Positions 17,953 through 25,837 of a DNA stretch of 39,244 nt are shown piece after piece. The position numbers were made by a program, and so were the translations under genes. The stretch is taken from contig CAKZUK010000041.1 in assembly GCA_937921775.1 (NCBI GenBank), positions 1-39,244 on the forward strand, read 5' to 3'. Within the stretch, counting starts at the first letter, position 1. Every line of letters begins with the position of its first letter. The DNA comes from an uncultured Saprospiraceae bacterium (GTDB lineage: Bacteria > Bacteroidota > Bacteroidia > Chitinophagales > Saprospiraceae). The notes beneath the pieces are model-generated. The model made no database searches. It saw nothing but the letters and a program-made list of their open reading frames with translations, and was not told the origin of the DNA.

Positions 17953-19392
17953 TTAAAAAACAAAAGGAATATAAAACTTCGTGAAAAGTATCAACAGCAA
18001 GACAGAAATAATATTTAAAATCACACCTACCTTCGCCATCTGATACACCTTAATATGACCACTTGCAAAAACAATCGCATTGGGTGGTGTAGCCATCGGT
18101 AACATAAATGCACAGCTTGAAGCCATCGCCACAGGAATCGCCATGTGTAAAATAGGAGCCTCCAGCCCAATAGCAATACCTGCTACCACAGGCACAAATA
18201 TCGTAACTAGTGCCACGTTACTCATTAGTTCCGTCATAAACAACATCACAAAGATTAATAGTGCTGAAATAACAAAAATGCTCAAACCTTCTTTTGATGC
18301 AATGCCTTGACCAATCATATCGATAATTCCGGCAAGGGACATACCACTTGCCAGCGCCAGACCTCCGCCAAATAAAATCAAAATACCCCAAGGAATTTGT
18401 GCGGTATCTTGCCACTTAAGTATGAATTTTCCGGTAGAGAAATTAGATGGAATGGCAAAGAGTGCCACAGCGGCCATGATGCTGATGCTGGTGTCGGTTA
18501 GTTTTAAGTTGGGCCACCAACTATTGATTGCTCCTCTTCCTATCCAAAAGGTAATGGCGAACAAGAAAATTGCTAAGACTAATTTTTCTTCTTTTTTAAT
18601 CGGCCCTAGTTTTTTAATTTCTCCATCCAACAAACCAGCGGCGGAATCAAAGTTCCCTAAACCACTTGGATAAACCCATTTAACAATTACGAAATAACAA
18701 ATGGTCAGCATAATGATCGAGAAGGGAACACCCATTGTCATCCACTTCAAAAAAGAAATTTCGATTTGATATTCACTTTCCATGAAACCAACTAGTACCG
18801 AGTTGGGGGGCGTGCCCACCAAGGTAGCGATACCTCCTATATTTGCCGCAAAGGCAATACCCAGCATAATGCTTAGTGCAAAGTTCTGATCCTTCTTGCT
18901 AAAGCCATCTGCGTCATTTATCAATAATTGAATCACAGAAATAGCAATAGGGAGCATGACCACGGTGCTCGCCGTATTGCTAATCCACATACTCAGAAGC
19001 GCAGTCGAAATCATGAACCCTAATATCACCCGATCCGGACTGGTTCCTGTCAGTTTAATAATATTGAGTGCTATCCGACGATGCAGGTTTACTTTTTCCA
19101 ATGCTAGTGCCATGATAAATCCGCCAAAAAAGAGAAACACAATCGGATGACCATAACTTGCCGATACCGTTTTGATATCCGTGATACCGAGAATAGGGAA
19201 GACCATTAATGGTATCAATGCCGTCACAGAAATTGAAACAGCTTCTGTAATCCACCAGGTGACCATCCATGCAGCTACTGCGATTACCTTTTGCGCTATA
19301 GGTGAAAGTATCTCTACTGGCCAGAACAGTAATAATAAACAGAGTATAGGGCCTGTGATGAATCCGATTTTTTTATAGAGTGGGTATGGCAT
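17953..19392 (-). CDS. DASS/SLC13-family anion:sodium symporter
   Basis: The 479-aa inner-membrane transporter matches the divalent anion:Na+ symporter family, which imports dicarboxylates, phosphate or sulfate. Visible marks are the WWITEAVSISVTALIP segment, the first SNT motif in WISNTAST, the GTPPNSVLVGF loop, a second repeat with ELMSNVALVTIFVP (SNV in place of SNT), and the family signature ATPPNAIVFASG near the C-terminus. The two SN-containing hairpins normally coordinate sodium and substrate carboxylates. Substrate cannot be set from sequence. It lies 184 bases upstream of the GT4 gene on the same strand, with repeat sequence between, and is probably transcribed separately. Length is normal for the family. 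Confidence 0.88.
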   Translation of the reverse strand: MPYPLYKKIGFITGPILCLLLLFWPVEILSPIAQKVIAVAAWMVTWWITEAVSISVTALIPLMVFPILGITDIKTVSASYGHPIVFLFFGGFIMALALEKVNLHRRIALNIIKLTGTSPDRVILGFMISTALLSMWISNTASTVVMLPIAISVIQLLINDADGFSKKDQNFALSIMLGIAFAANIGGIATLVGTPPNSVLVGFMESEYQIEISFLKWMTMGVPFSIIMLTICYFVIVKWVYPSGLGNFDSAAGLLDGEIKKLGPIKKEEKLVLAIFLFAITFWIGRGAINSWWPNLKLTDTSISIMAAVALFAIPSNFSTGKFILKWQDTAQIPWGILILFGGGLALASGMSLAGIIDMIGQGIASKEGLSIFVISALLIFVMLFMTELMSNVALVTIFVPVVAGIAIGLEAPILHMAIPVAMASSCAFMLPMATPPNAIVFASGHIKVYQMAKVGVILNIISVLLLILFTKFYIPFVF

Positions 19393-19419
19393 TTTTTTGG
19401 TTTTGAATTTTTTGGTTTT

Positions 19420-19554
19420 TTCTTTTTATCACATCTCCCATTTAGGAATTTACACATTAGCTCGTTTCGAGTATTTTTATTAAAATCGAATCCACAATTG
19501 CTAGGCTCTGTCTTCTCTATATAAGGTTTCTGTTTGCCTATGTGATAAAAAGAA
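19420..19554. repeat. Perfect 15-bp inverted repeat with arms 105 bases apart
   Basis: TTCTTTTTATCACAT (19420-19434) is the exact reverse complement of ATGTGATAAAAAGAA (19540-19554). The left arm lies about 28-42 bases before the transporter start codon. The pair could be two operator sites in opposite orientation or terminal repeats of a small decayed element. Confidence 0.55.
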
Positions 19555-19733
19555 TAATCTTCCATTCTTCTCTGAAAAACCCAAAAATACGAATCCTAGC
19601 CCATTTCATACGAATAATAGTTCAAGTAGTCTATCTGCTCAATTCACCTTTGATTCAGGGCCAAATCAGTGCAAATTGACTTCAGAAGGAGCGAATAAAC
19701 ATAAATAAGAACGATAAGAATAAAGGCTCCCTC

Positions 19734-19741
19734 TAAATTTG
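19734..19741 (+). promoter_or_regulatory. -7 promoter element (TAAATTTG)
   Basis: TAAATTTG is an exact TAnnTTTG match 33 bases before the ATG at 19774, giving a leader of about 27 bases. No clear -33 TTTG is seen. Confidence 0.55.
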
Positions 19742-19773
19742 AACACATTATTAATCAATAAAAAGATAATATC

Positions 19774-20490
19774 ATGAAGAATCTAAGAAAAGTAATCATC
19801 GCAGTTTTGTTTCTAGCTTTTATTGCTAATGTGCAAACGACCTTTGCCAACCATGGAGATAAAGTTAAGGCTAAGGCCACTTACATGGAGGGAGACATAT
19901 TACGAGTAAGCACAAAGTCTGGCTTAAAGTTGAGAGAAGAGCCAAGCTTGAATTCTAGAGTTTTTGCAAAAATGCAAATGGGAGATGAAGTAACGGTATT
20001 GAATACCCTTAGTTTTGAACGTGCTCAAACTATCGAATTGGTAGAAGGTAGTTGGGTATATGTTGACTACAACGGAATGACGGGTTACACCTTTGATGGT
20101 TTTCTTTCAAAGCTTCCATTGCCAAGTAATGGGTTTAGTATAACAGAACTGATTGAACTACACTACGATGTTGTAGCATCAAAAGATACCATTTATATTG
20201 GCGAGCAAATGAAGAATACAAGAACTTACGAAAACGGAATTGAAGTGATGAACTACTACGGTGAAGGTGGTGGATACACGGAGGTACGTTTGCCAGGTAT
20301 TCGATTGAGTGAGGCTTATGTTTTTTGTATGAACACCATGCCTGAGTTTGTTGAATTTGCGAAGCGCATGCGCGTCAAGAGAAATAAAAATAAAGAAATC
20401 ATTCAGTATAGTAGTGATACGGAGTATATGGAGATGACCATTAAAGAAGAAAATGGTGTTGCCATTATTAGTACTTTTTCTGGATGCTAA
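19774..20490 (+). CDS. Exported bacterial SH3-domain protein
   Basis: The protein is 238 aa. A signal peptide (about residues 1-25, ending TTFA) is followed by an SH3b/SH3_3-like domain (about 43-115) marked by GLKLREEPSLNSRVFAKMQMGDEV and, after an insertion, GSWVYVDYNGMTGYTFDGFLSKLP (quoted in parts: LKLREEPSLNSRVF and WVYVDYNGMTGYTFDGFL). Such domains often bind peptidoglycan or peptides in the periplasm. The C-terminal half (about 120-238) is not recognised; it ends in a cysteine (FSGC) and has one other cysteine (FCMN). It is a single-gene unit with its own -7 element and a strong terminator. Its link to the adjacent glycan genes is positional only. Confidence 0.8.
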   Translation: MKNLRKVIIAVLFLAFIANVQTTFANHGDKVKAKATYMEGDILRVSTKSGLKLREEPSLNSRVFAKMQMGDEVTVLNTLSFERAQTIELVEGSWVYVDYNGMTGYTFDGFLSKLPLPSNGFSITELIELHYDVVASKDTIYIGEQMKNTRTYENGIEVMNYYGEGGGYTEVRLPGIRLSEAYVFCMNTMPEFVEFAKRMRVKRNKNKEIIQYSSDTEYMEMTIKEENGVAIISTFSGC

Positions 20491-20525
20491 AAAGAAGTTC
20501 CCCGAGTTTGATAAATCTGGTTTTC

Positions 20526-20556
20526 GCCCCGTTGCATTTGCAGCGGGGCTTTTTTG
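20526..20556 (+). terminator. Rho-independent terminator of the SH3-domain gene
   Basis: The 10-bp GC-rich stem GCCCCGTTGC (20526-20535) / GCAGCGGGGC (20540-20549) has loop ATTT and one G-T pair, followed by seven T (20550-20556). It lies 35 bases after the stop codon. Confidence 0.93.
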
Positions 20557-20749
20557 TTTTGATCTACTTAAGTATTTTTTCCCAAAGCGTATTTTTTGGA
20601 GGGGATGAACATGGCATACTGGATTAGTGGATCGGTTAGTAGTTAGAAGCGGACCATTAATATTAAATTTGTCAATTCTGAGTATCCTATTCTTAGAAAA
20701 AAAAACATTGGTTCAATCAAATCTATTTCCTAAGCTCTAGGAATATTTG

Positions 20750-20819
20750 CCAAAGTCCGAAGAAAGTAAACCAAAAAACGAAAGCATCCCTTACTTGGAT
20801 CAATCTTAATGTAAATTGA
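20750..20819 (+). promoter_or_regulatory. Promoter A: paired 21-bp direct repeat plus -7, upstream of wecA-like gene
   Basis: Half-site 1 CCAAAGTCCGAAG begins at 20750 and half-site 2 CCAAAAAACGAAA at 20771, exactly 21 bp apart. A -7-like TAAATTG follows at 20812, 41 bp after the start of half-site 2, and is followed by AAGCAT. This is the most degenerate of four copies (B-D at 21942, 25743 and 32033). Confidence 0.7.
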
Positions 20820-20864
20820 AGCATAATTAATTACTTAAGATCCCCCAAAATTAAATTCAATATT

Positions 20865-21941
20865 ATGTGGGGATTACTTTTACTCGGATTTTTACTTTCG
20901 TTTTTATGGACTTTGTTTATCCTTCCTAAGGTTGCAGCCTTTGCAATCCAACATAAATGGTATGATTTGCCAGGTGACAGGAAAGTACATGCAAAACCGA
21001 TTGTAGCAATTGGAGGTGTCGGTATTTTTACAGGATTTTGGGTAGTCTTTCTTTGCCTTTCAGGTTTGAATGAAGCGCTAGCATTGAGCTCCTTAATGTT
21101 AGCATCAGGGATTTTATTTTTGATGAGTCTGTGGGATGATATAAAAAATGTACGCGCAATTATTCGTTTGATCGGGCAGGTGTTGGTGGCAAGCATTTGT
21201 TTTGTTGGGGGATTAAAAGTGCAAGGCTTGTACGGTTTTTTAGGAATTGAAGAGGTCCCCGCTTTGGCACAATATGTACTGACCGTGCTTGTGATAGTGA
21301 CGGTGGTCAATGCCTATAATCTGATTGATGGAGTCAATGGTTTGTCGGGTAGTTTGAGCCTATTGACTTGCTTTGCTTTTTGCGCACTTTTTTGGAATGT
21401 GGGAGATAATTCTTGGGCTTTGTTATCCATTATTATTGGAGGAGGAGTACTGGGTTTTCTGAAGTATAACTTTGGGGAAGCCACCATGTTTATGGGAGAT
21501 AATGGTGCAACCTTTTTGGGTTTAATGTTCGCGGTATTTTTTATTAAAACGTTGTCAATAGGTGGATCCGGAGCTGTGTCATTCAATGAGTTGCTAGCTA
21601 CGCTGAGTATTATTAGTCTACCCATTTTAGATCTAATGCGGGTGAGTGTTGGCCGTATGGTAAACGGGAAATCTCCCTTCTTTGCAGACAGAACTCATGT
21701 CCATCACCTTTTACTTGACAGAGGAAAAAGTCATACGCACATAGCAGTGAATCTTAGCTTGATACAAGTCTTTTTATTTGCGTTCGCACAAATGGCTATG
21801 CTTGCAGTTGCACCAATGACATTATTACTGTCACTTGTTTTTATCTATATGGGCTATGTTGTTTTATTGAAAATTAGTATTGGACTCACTGATATTAAGG
21901 CAATGGAATATGAAAGAAAGGAACTGAACCTAATAGAATAA
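20865..21941 (+). CDS. WecA/MraY-family undecaprenyl-phosphate sugar-1-phosphate transferase
   Basis: The 358-aa polytopic membrane enzyme transfers a sugar-1-phosphate (in WecA, GlcNAc-1-P) from a UDP-sugar to undecaprenyl phosphate, the first step of lipid-linked glycan assembly at the inner membrane. The family motifs occur in order: GDRKVHAKP (37-45), the metal-binding WDD (90-92), NAYNLIDGVNGL (149-160), FMGDNGA (209-215) and RTHVHH (276-281), the last matching the HIHH sugar-recognition motif. About ten hydrophobic helices are present. It is probably the initiating transferase of the downstream cluster and has its own promoter A. The next gene starts 157 bases later behind promoter B, so it may be transcribed alone or read through. 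The exact sugar is unknown; MraY is excluded by the HVHH motif and the context. Confidence 0.9.
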   Translation: MWGLLLLGFLLSFLWTLFILPKVAAFAIQHKWYDLPGDRKVHAKPIVAIGGVGIFTGFWVVFLCLSGLNEALALSSLMLASGILFLMSLWDDIKNVRAIIRLIGQVLVASICFVGGLKVQGLYGFLGIEEVPALAQYVLTVLVIVTVVNAYNLIDGVNGLSGSLSLLTCFAFCALFWNVGDNSWALLSIIIGGGVLGFLKYNFGEATMFMGDNGATFLGLMFAVFFIKTLSIGGSGAVSFNELLATLSIISLPILDLMRVSVGRMVNGKSPFFADRTHVHHLLLDRGKSHTHIAVNLSLIQVFLFAFAQMAMLAVAPMTLLLSLVFIYMGYVVLLKISIGLTDIKAMEYERKELNLIE

Positions 21942-22010
21942 CCAAAGTCCGAAAGATTCTTCCCGAAAACCGAAAATATAATTTCTGAGTCTTTATTCCC
22001 TTTACTTTTG
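21942..22010 (+). promoter_or_regulatory. Promoter B: paired 21-bp direct repeat plus -7, upstream of DUF1972 glycosyltransferase
   Basis: Half-sites CCAAAGTCCGAAA (21942) and CCGAAAACCGAAA (21963) are 21 bp apart. TACTTTTG, an exact TAnnTTTG match, starts at 22003, 40 bp after the start of half-site 2, followed by AAGTAT. The first half-site begins right at the stop codon of the wecA-like gene. No -33 TTTG is seen. Confidence 0.8.
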
Positions 22011-22098
22011 AAGTATTGATAGAGAAGATAGAAGAAATACAAGATGACCACCACCTATCTACTTTTATCAAATAACCATTTGTTTTAAACCATGAAAT

Positions 22099-23256
22099 AT
22101 GAAAAATTATACATTACCTAAATTGGGTATTATCGGAACGGTTGGAGTTCCAGCCAGATATGGCGGATTCGAAACCCTTACAGAATACCTGATTCCTAAT
22201 ATCAAAGACCGGTTTGACATGACAGTCTACTGTTCGGGTAAAGTCTACAAAGAAGAGCAGAGGTTAAAGGAATGGAAGGGAGCAAAGTTGCATTACTTAC
22301 CACTGGAAGCAAACGGTATTCAAAGTATTTTTTACGATCTGTGGTCAATTTTGCACGCCATTCGATCGCAGGATGTACTGTTGATTTTGGGTGTTTCAGG
22401 ATGTTTGTTTTTGCCTTTTATAAAATTGTTTACAAAAAAGAAGGTTATCGTCAATATCGACGGACTCGAATGGCGCCGTCCAAAATGGAATCGCTATGCA
22501 AAAAAGTTTCTCTTGCTAAGCGAACAAATCGCTTGTAAGTATGCAGACGAAATTGTTACCGATAATCGGATCCTAAAAGAATATGTCAACATTCGCTACG
22601 GGATAACAGGTAATTTGATAGAATATGGCGCAGATCATGTTCATTCTGAAAAAATTAAACGATCTGATTTGGAGAAATATGATTTTCTAGATGGTGAATA
22701 TGCCTTCAAAGTAGCACGTATCGAACCCGAAAATAATTTACATTTAATTCTCGAAGCTTTCTCAAAATTGCCTTACATCAACTTGGTAATTGTAGGAAAC
22801 TGGGATAATAGTAAATACGGAAAAGACATGCGTGAGCAGTATGGGGATTTACGGAATATGTTTTTACTAGATCCAATTTATGAATCAAAAGAACTTAATT
22901 TACTTCGCTCCAACGCTAGCGTATACGTACATGGGCATAGTGCGGGAGGTACCAATCCTTCGCTTGTAGAAGCCATGTATTTGGGCTTACCGATCATCTC
23001 TTTCGATGTGATTTACAATCGGGTAACTACGAATAATCAAGGTTTGTTTTTCTCTGATGTAGCGAGCTTGAAAGAGCATTTATTATTAATGCCTTATCGC
23101 AACATGAGTGAAATGGCAGATGGTTTAAAAGCTTTTGCACATAAAAAATATACTTGGAGTGTCGTGTCGCAGAAATACGGAGATGTAGCAGAAGGAAAGA
23201 AGCCGTCTTATAAAAGAGAGGAGCCAACGAAGCACAAGGAAAACATCGAATTTTAA
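22099..23256 (+). CDS. DUF1972-type GT4 glycosyltransferase (rhamnosyltransferase-like)
   Basis: The 385-aa cytosolic GT-B enzyme opens with LGIIGTVGVPARYGGFETL, the glycine-rich N-terminal signature of DUF1972 glycosyltransferases, a group that includes beta-1,4-rhamnosyltransferases of capsule clusters such as Cps2T. The C-terminal Rossmann domain carries FKVARIEPENNLHLILEAF and VYVHGHSAGGTNPSLVEAM, with the GT4 nucleotide-sugar glutamates. It probably adds the second sugar after the WecA-like step. The ATG at 22099 is chosen since the ATG seven bases upstream (22092) opens a frame that stops after nine codons. It is first in a run with the LRR gene (24 bases later) and the Wzz-like gene, behind promoter B. 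Confidence 0.85.
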   Translation: MKNYTLPKLGIIGTVGVPARYGGFETLTEYLIPNIKDRFDMTVYCSGKVYKEEQRLKEWKGAKLHYLPLEANGIQSIFYDLWSILHAIRSQDVLLILGVSGCLFLPFIKLFTKKKVIVNIDGLEWRRPKWNRYAKKFLLLSEQIACKYADEIVTDNRILKEYVNIRYGITGNLIEYGADHVHSEKIKRSDLEKYDFLDGEYAFKVARIEPENNLHLILEAFSKLPYINLVIVGNWDNSKYGKDMREQYGDLRNMFLLDPIYESKELNLLRSNASVYVHGHSAGGTNPSLVEAMYLGLPIISFDVIYNRVTTNNQGLFFSDVASLKEHLLLMPYRNMSEMADGLKAFAHKKYTWSVVSQKYGDVAEGKKPSYKREEPTKHKENIEF

Positions 23257-23280
23257 ATAAAGTTAATAGTACATAAGCAT

Positions 23281-24405
23281 ATGAATTTCAATCAAATAAT
23301 CGGATTTATCTTGGTGTTAATTAATTACACTGCTTTAACTGATGCAAGCACTTTAAGCCCAGAGGTCAAATCTTCACGTGCCAGTGATTCATTAGAATTG
23401 GTTAATTTGTTTCAGCAAACAAGAGGAGACTTGTGGAAAGTGAAATGGGATTTTAATGATCCGATAGATACTTGGTTTGGAGTTCAACTCAATGCAAATA
23501 ACCGAGTGTATTGTATTGATTTAGATGGTAATCCTGATTGTCGATCTACGAAAAACGGAGGGAACCATCTGCACGGAAGCTTGCCAGAACTCGAGCTTCC
23601 TTTCTTAGAACATCTTTTTATGAGTAGTAATCAGCTTTCGGGACAAATTCCTTCTTTGGACGGGACTCCCGAATTGCTGACGCTACAGTTGAGCGGAAAT
23701 CGATTAGAGGGAAGTATCCCTGACTTTAGCACCTTGCAAAAATTGGTGAAGCTTGATTTAGAATACAATAAACTGACGGGGAGTATTCCAGACTTTGATT
23801 TAGAAAACTTGGAAACTATTTATCTTGGAAACAATCAATTAAATGGTTGGTTGCCGGTCTTCGCATTTTGTGACAAACTAAAACATTTGTATGTCAATAA
23901 AAATAATTTGAGTGGTGAGCTAACGGCATTTTCACATCTTTATGATTTACAGCAGTTATTATTGAGTAATAATAAATTTGAAGGCGACTTACCAGACTTC
24001 TTTCTTTTGGAAAGTTTGATAATGCTTAACGCGAGTAACAATAGATTAGAAGGATGTTGTGACGAAAAGCAATACGCTCATCTTCGATCATTCAATATTG
24101 ACAACAACAATTTAGATGCTTGTGAAAATAAAGATTCAAAAGTTCCTAATGCATTTAGCCCTAATAATGATGGAGTTAATGACCTTTTTACAATAGTAGA
24201 CCTAGCAAAGCATGAAATTGACAGGAGTAGCATGGAATTTGTAGTTTGGAACCTTAATAAGCGAATTGTCTACTCTAACAAAAAATTCAAGGGAGCTTGG
24301 GATGGCAGATCTAGTACCGGTATAGAACTTCCCGAGGGGCTTTATATTTATCAAATACAATCAGTTCCCATAAATCAAAAAGGTACGGTTTTCCTTAAAC
24401 GTTAG
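23281..24405 (+). CDS. Secreted leucine-rich-repeat protein with T9SS type B sorting domain
   Basis: The protein is 374 aa. A signal peptide (about 1-22, ending TDA) is followed by an LRR cap-like region (SLELVNLFQQTRGDLWKVKW) and about seven plant-type leucine-rich repeats (roughly 95-265; units such as LQLSGNRLEGSIPDFSTL and LDLEYNKLTGSIPDFDLE). The C-terminal 87 residues (from 288) begin PNAFSPNNDGVNDLF and end PEGLYIYQIQ..FLKR, the type B sorting domain also found on the gliding adhesin SprB. The protein should be exported by T9SS and stay at the cell surface. It lies 24 bases after a glycosyltransferase and 28 bases before the Wzz-like gene, so it is very likely co-transcribed with polysaccharide synthesis genes. 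A glycan-binding or surface-anchoring role is inferred. Confidence 0.87.
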   Translation: MNFNQIIGFILVLINYTALTDASTLSPEVKSSRASDSLELVNLFQQTRGDLWKVKWDFNDPIDTWFGVQLNANNRVYCIDLDGNPDCRSTKNGGNHLHGSLPELELPFLEHLFMSSNQLSGQIPSLDGTPELLTLQLSGNRLEGSIPDFSTLQKLVKLDLEYNKLTGSIPDFDLENLETIYLGNNQLNGWLPVFAFCDKLKHLYVNKNNLSGELTAFSHLYDLQQLLLSNNKFEGDLPDFFLLESLIMLNASNNRLEGCCDEKQYAHLRSFNIDNNNLDACENKDSKVPNAFSPNNDGVNDLFTIVDLAKHEIDRSSMEFVVWNLNKRIVYSNKKFKGAWDGRSSTGIELPEGLYIYQIQSVPINQKGTVFLKR

Positions 24406-24433
24406 GGATGAATTCCCCCAATTCTAAAATTTA

Positions 24434-25522
24434 ATGCAATCAAATACAGAGAATAAAGACTATACACAATTATCTGACGAGATTTCGATCCGACAGTTTG
24501 TCAATTTAGCGATTGTCTACTTTCGTCTAATCTTGAAGCGATGGTATTTTATTGTGTTTGGATTTTTGCTTTTAGGGGGATACAAATATCATGAAATTGC
24601 TCAAGTAAAGCCTTCTTTTCCTGCCAAAGTTAAAATTCTGATTCAACCTCAAGACAACGCGAAAGAAAATAAACACAGCGTTAAGGTATTTGCCCAATTG
24701 GCAAATTCACCAAACCTACTTACCAATGTCTTATTGGAAGAAGTAGAAGAAGGAGATTCTACCAATCTCTTAATTAATACCTATCTCAATACTTATTTCA
24801 AAATGAAGCCAGAGGAATTGGATGCCAATATCCCAATAGGTTTTCAAATGAAACATAATAAGATCGATCAAGCAAGCAGTGAAGAGCGAATGGTGCTCAA
24901 TAAAGTATTGGGGAAGTTGGGTACGCCAATGGCTGATTTTACGGATGGCTTTGTAAGTATTTCCGTAGATGATGAAATGGGATTTGTAACCATCAATTTG
25001 TCTTCTCCAACCGAAGCACTTTCCTTGCTAATGCTCGATAGAATATACGGACACGTAAAAGTTCTGCTTAATAATTCGCATACTTTTGCAGATCAAAAGG
25101 CCTATAGTAACTTTCAAAAAGATTCAGATTCGCTTTCTACTCATTACAAAGAATCCTACTATAAGCTAAATAGATTGAAAGACAAAAGGGAACGCGAATT
25201 GAAAAAAGAAAAATCGAATCCCAGAGAAGTTCGATACTTAGAGAAAAAAATCCATAAACTGGAAGTAGTTGCTGAAGTATATAAAGTCGAATACCTCGCT
25301 TCTGTTGAACAACTAAAAGGCGCTCAAATGGATCGCGACAAGAATTCTCTTCTAATTCACGAGTTAGAACATACCCTAGCTCCTATAGTGCCTTACGCTC
25401 CAAGCCCTAAGCTCGTTGGTATCAAATTCGGTATTTTCGGTGCAGCTTTGGCAATAATGTTAGTTTTGTTTACCCGTATTTATTCTAATTTATCGCTAGA
25501 ATTGAGTGGGGGAGATGATTAA
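24434..25522 (+). CDS. Wzz-like polysaccharide chain-length determinant
   Basis: The 362-aa inner-membrane protein has the Wzz/polysaccharide co-polymerase layout: a first transmembrane helix (about 38-53, in LKRWYFIVFGFLLLGGYKYH), a large periplasmic part that includes a Lys/Glu-rich coiled coil (about 215-295), then the proline-containing PYAPSPKLVGIKFG segment and a second helix (about 332-352). It has no C-terminal tyrosine kinase domain, so it resembles Wzz and not a Wzc fusion. It would set the length of the polymer made by the Wzy-like protein at 29328-30611. It follows the LRR gene by 28 bases and is the last gene before the structured gap and promoter C. Confidence 0.8.
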   Translation: MQSNTENKDYTQLSDEISIRQFVNLAIVYFRLILKRWYFIVFGFLLLGGYKYHEIAQVKPSFPAKVKILIQPQDNAKENKHSVKVFAQLANSPNLLTNVLLEEVEEGDSTNLLINTYLNTYFKMKPEELDANIPIGFQMKHNKIDQASSEERMVLNKVLGKLGTPMADFTDGFVSISVDDEMGFVTINLSSPTEALSLLMLDRIYGHVKVLLNNSHTFADQKAYSNFQKDSDSLSTHYKESYYKLNRLKDKRERELKKEKSNPREVRYLEKKIHKLEVVAEVYKVEYLASVEQLKGAQMDRDKNSLLIHELEHTLAPIVPYAPSPKLVGIKFGIFGAALAIMLVLFTRIYSNLSLELSGGDD

Positions 25523-25837
25523 TTTAAAAGTAAAACGCTCTTTTTATAAAGACCATCTTTAAGAAAGGAAGGACAATCGAGAACTCGAATAGTTGATCCC
25601 ATCCTAAGAAAAAATCCGTCCGAATCCTTGCCCTATGCTTAGATGGCTGTTCAATCTGCTCGATACATGCCCGTCTGACGAAAAACTCCAACCCGATAGT
25701 TTTTATCCCTGATAGAGGGCAAGGGAAATCCCGTCTCTAATACCAAAAACCGAAAGATTCTTACCAAAAACCGAAAATCAAGATCCAAAACCCAACTTCC
25801 CAGTAACTTGCTACATAATCACAATAAACCAGCAAGT
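25523..25837. other. Structured intergenic region carrying promoter C
   Basis: The 315-base gap has a nested inverted repeat: outer arms CCTTGCCCTAT (25626-25636) and ATAGAGGGCAAGG (25712-25724, two extra bases) and inner arms AAAAACT (25681-25687) and AGTTTTT (25698-25704). Promoter C follows at 25743-25811. No clear terminator for the Wzz-like gene is seen. Confidence 0.55.
25743..25811 (+). promoter_or_regulatory. Promoter C: paired 21-bp direct repeat plus -7, upstream of acyltransferase
   Basis: Both half-sites read CCAAAAACCGAAA (25743 and 25764), exactly 21 bp apart. A -7-like TAACTTG starts at 25804, 40 bp after the start of half-site 2, and is followed by CTACAT. The expected transcription start near 25817 fits the ATG at 25838 and excludes the in-frame TTG at 25808. 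Confidence 0.75.

Larger units (their letters stand above)
19393..19773. other. Divergent intergenic region with a long inverted repeat and a promoter
   Basis: The 381-base gap between the divergent transporter and SH3-protein genes holds a 15-bp inverted repeat (19420-19434 and 19540-19554) and a -7 element for the plus-strand gene at 19734-19741. No gene or RNA is recognised. Confidence 0.5.
20491..20864. other. Intergenic region with terminator and glycan-cluster promoter A
   Basis: The 374-base gap holds the terminator at 20526-20556 and the paired direct repeat plus -7 element (promoter A, 20750-20819). Nothing else is recognised between them. Confidence 0.6.

Noticed and set aside
17953..19392. 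SNV in place of the second SNT motif of the DASS transporter as a sign of altered sodium binding
   Set aside because: Second-motif variants are seen in the family and the rest of both sites is intact, so this is not treated as unusual.
22092..22121. Nine-codon upstream frame overlapping the start of the DUF1972 glycosyltransferase
   Set aside because: Could be a leader peptide, but such short frames arise easily by chance and no regulatory feature supports it.
25808..25837. TTG start of the acyltransferase ten codons upstream
   Set aside because: The TTG overlaps the -7 element of promoter C; the ATG at 25838 fits the predicted transcript.
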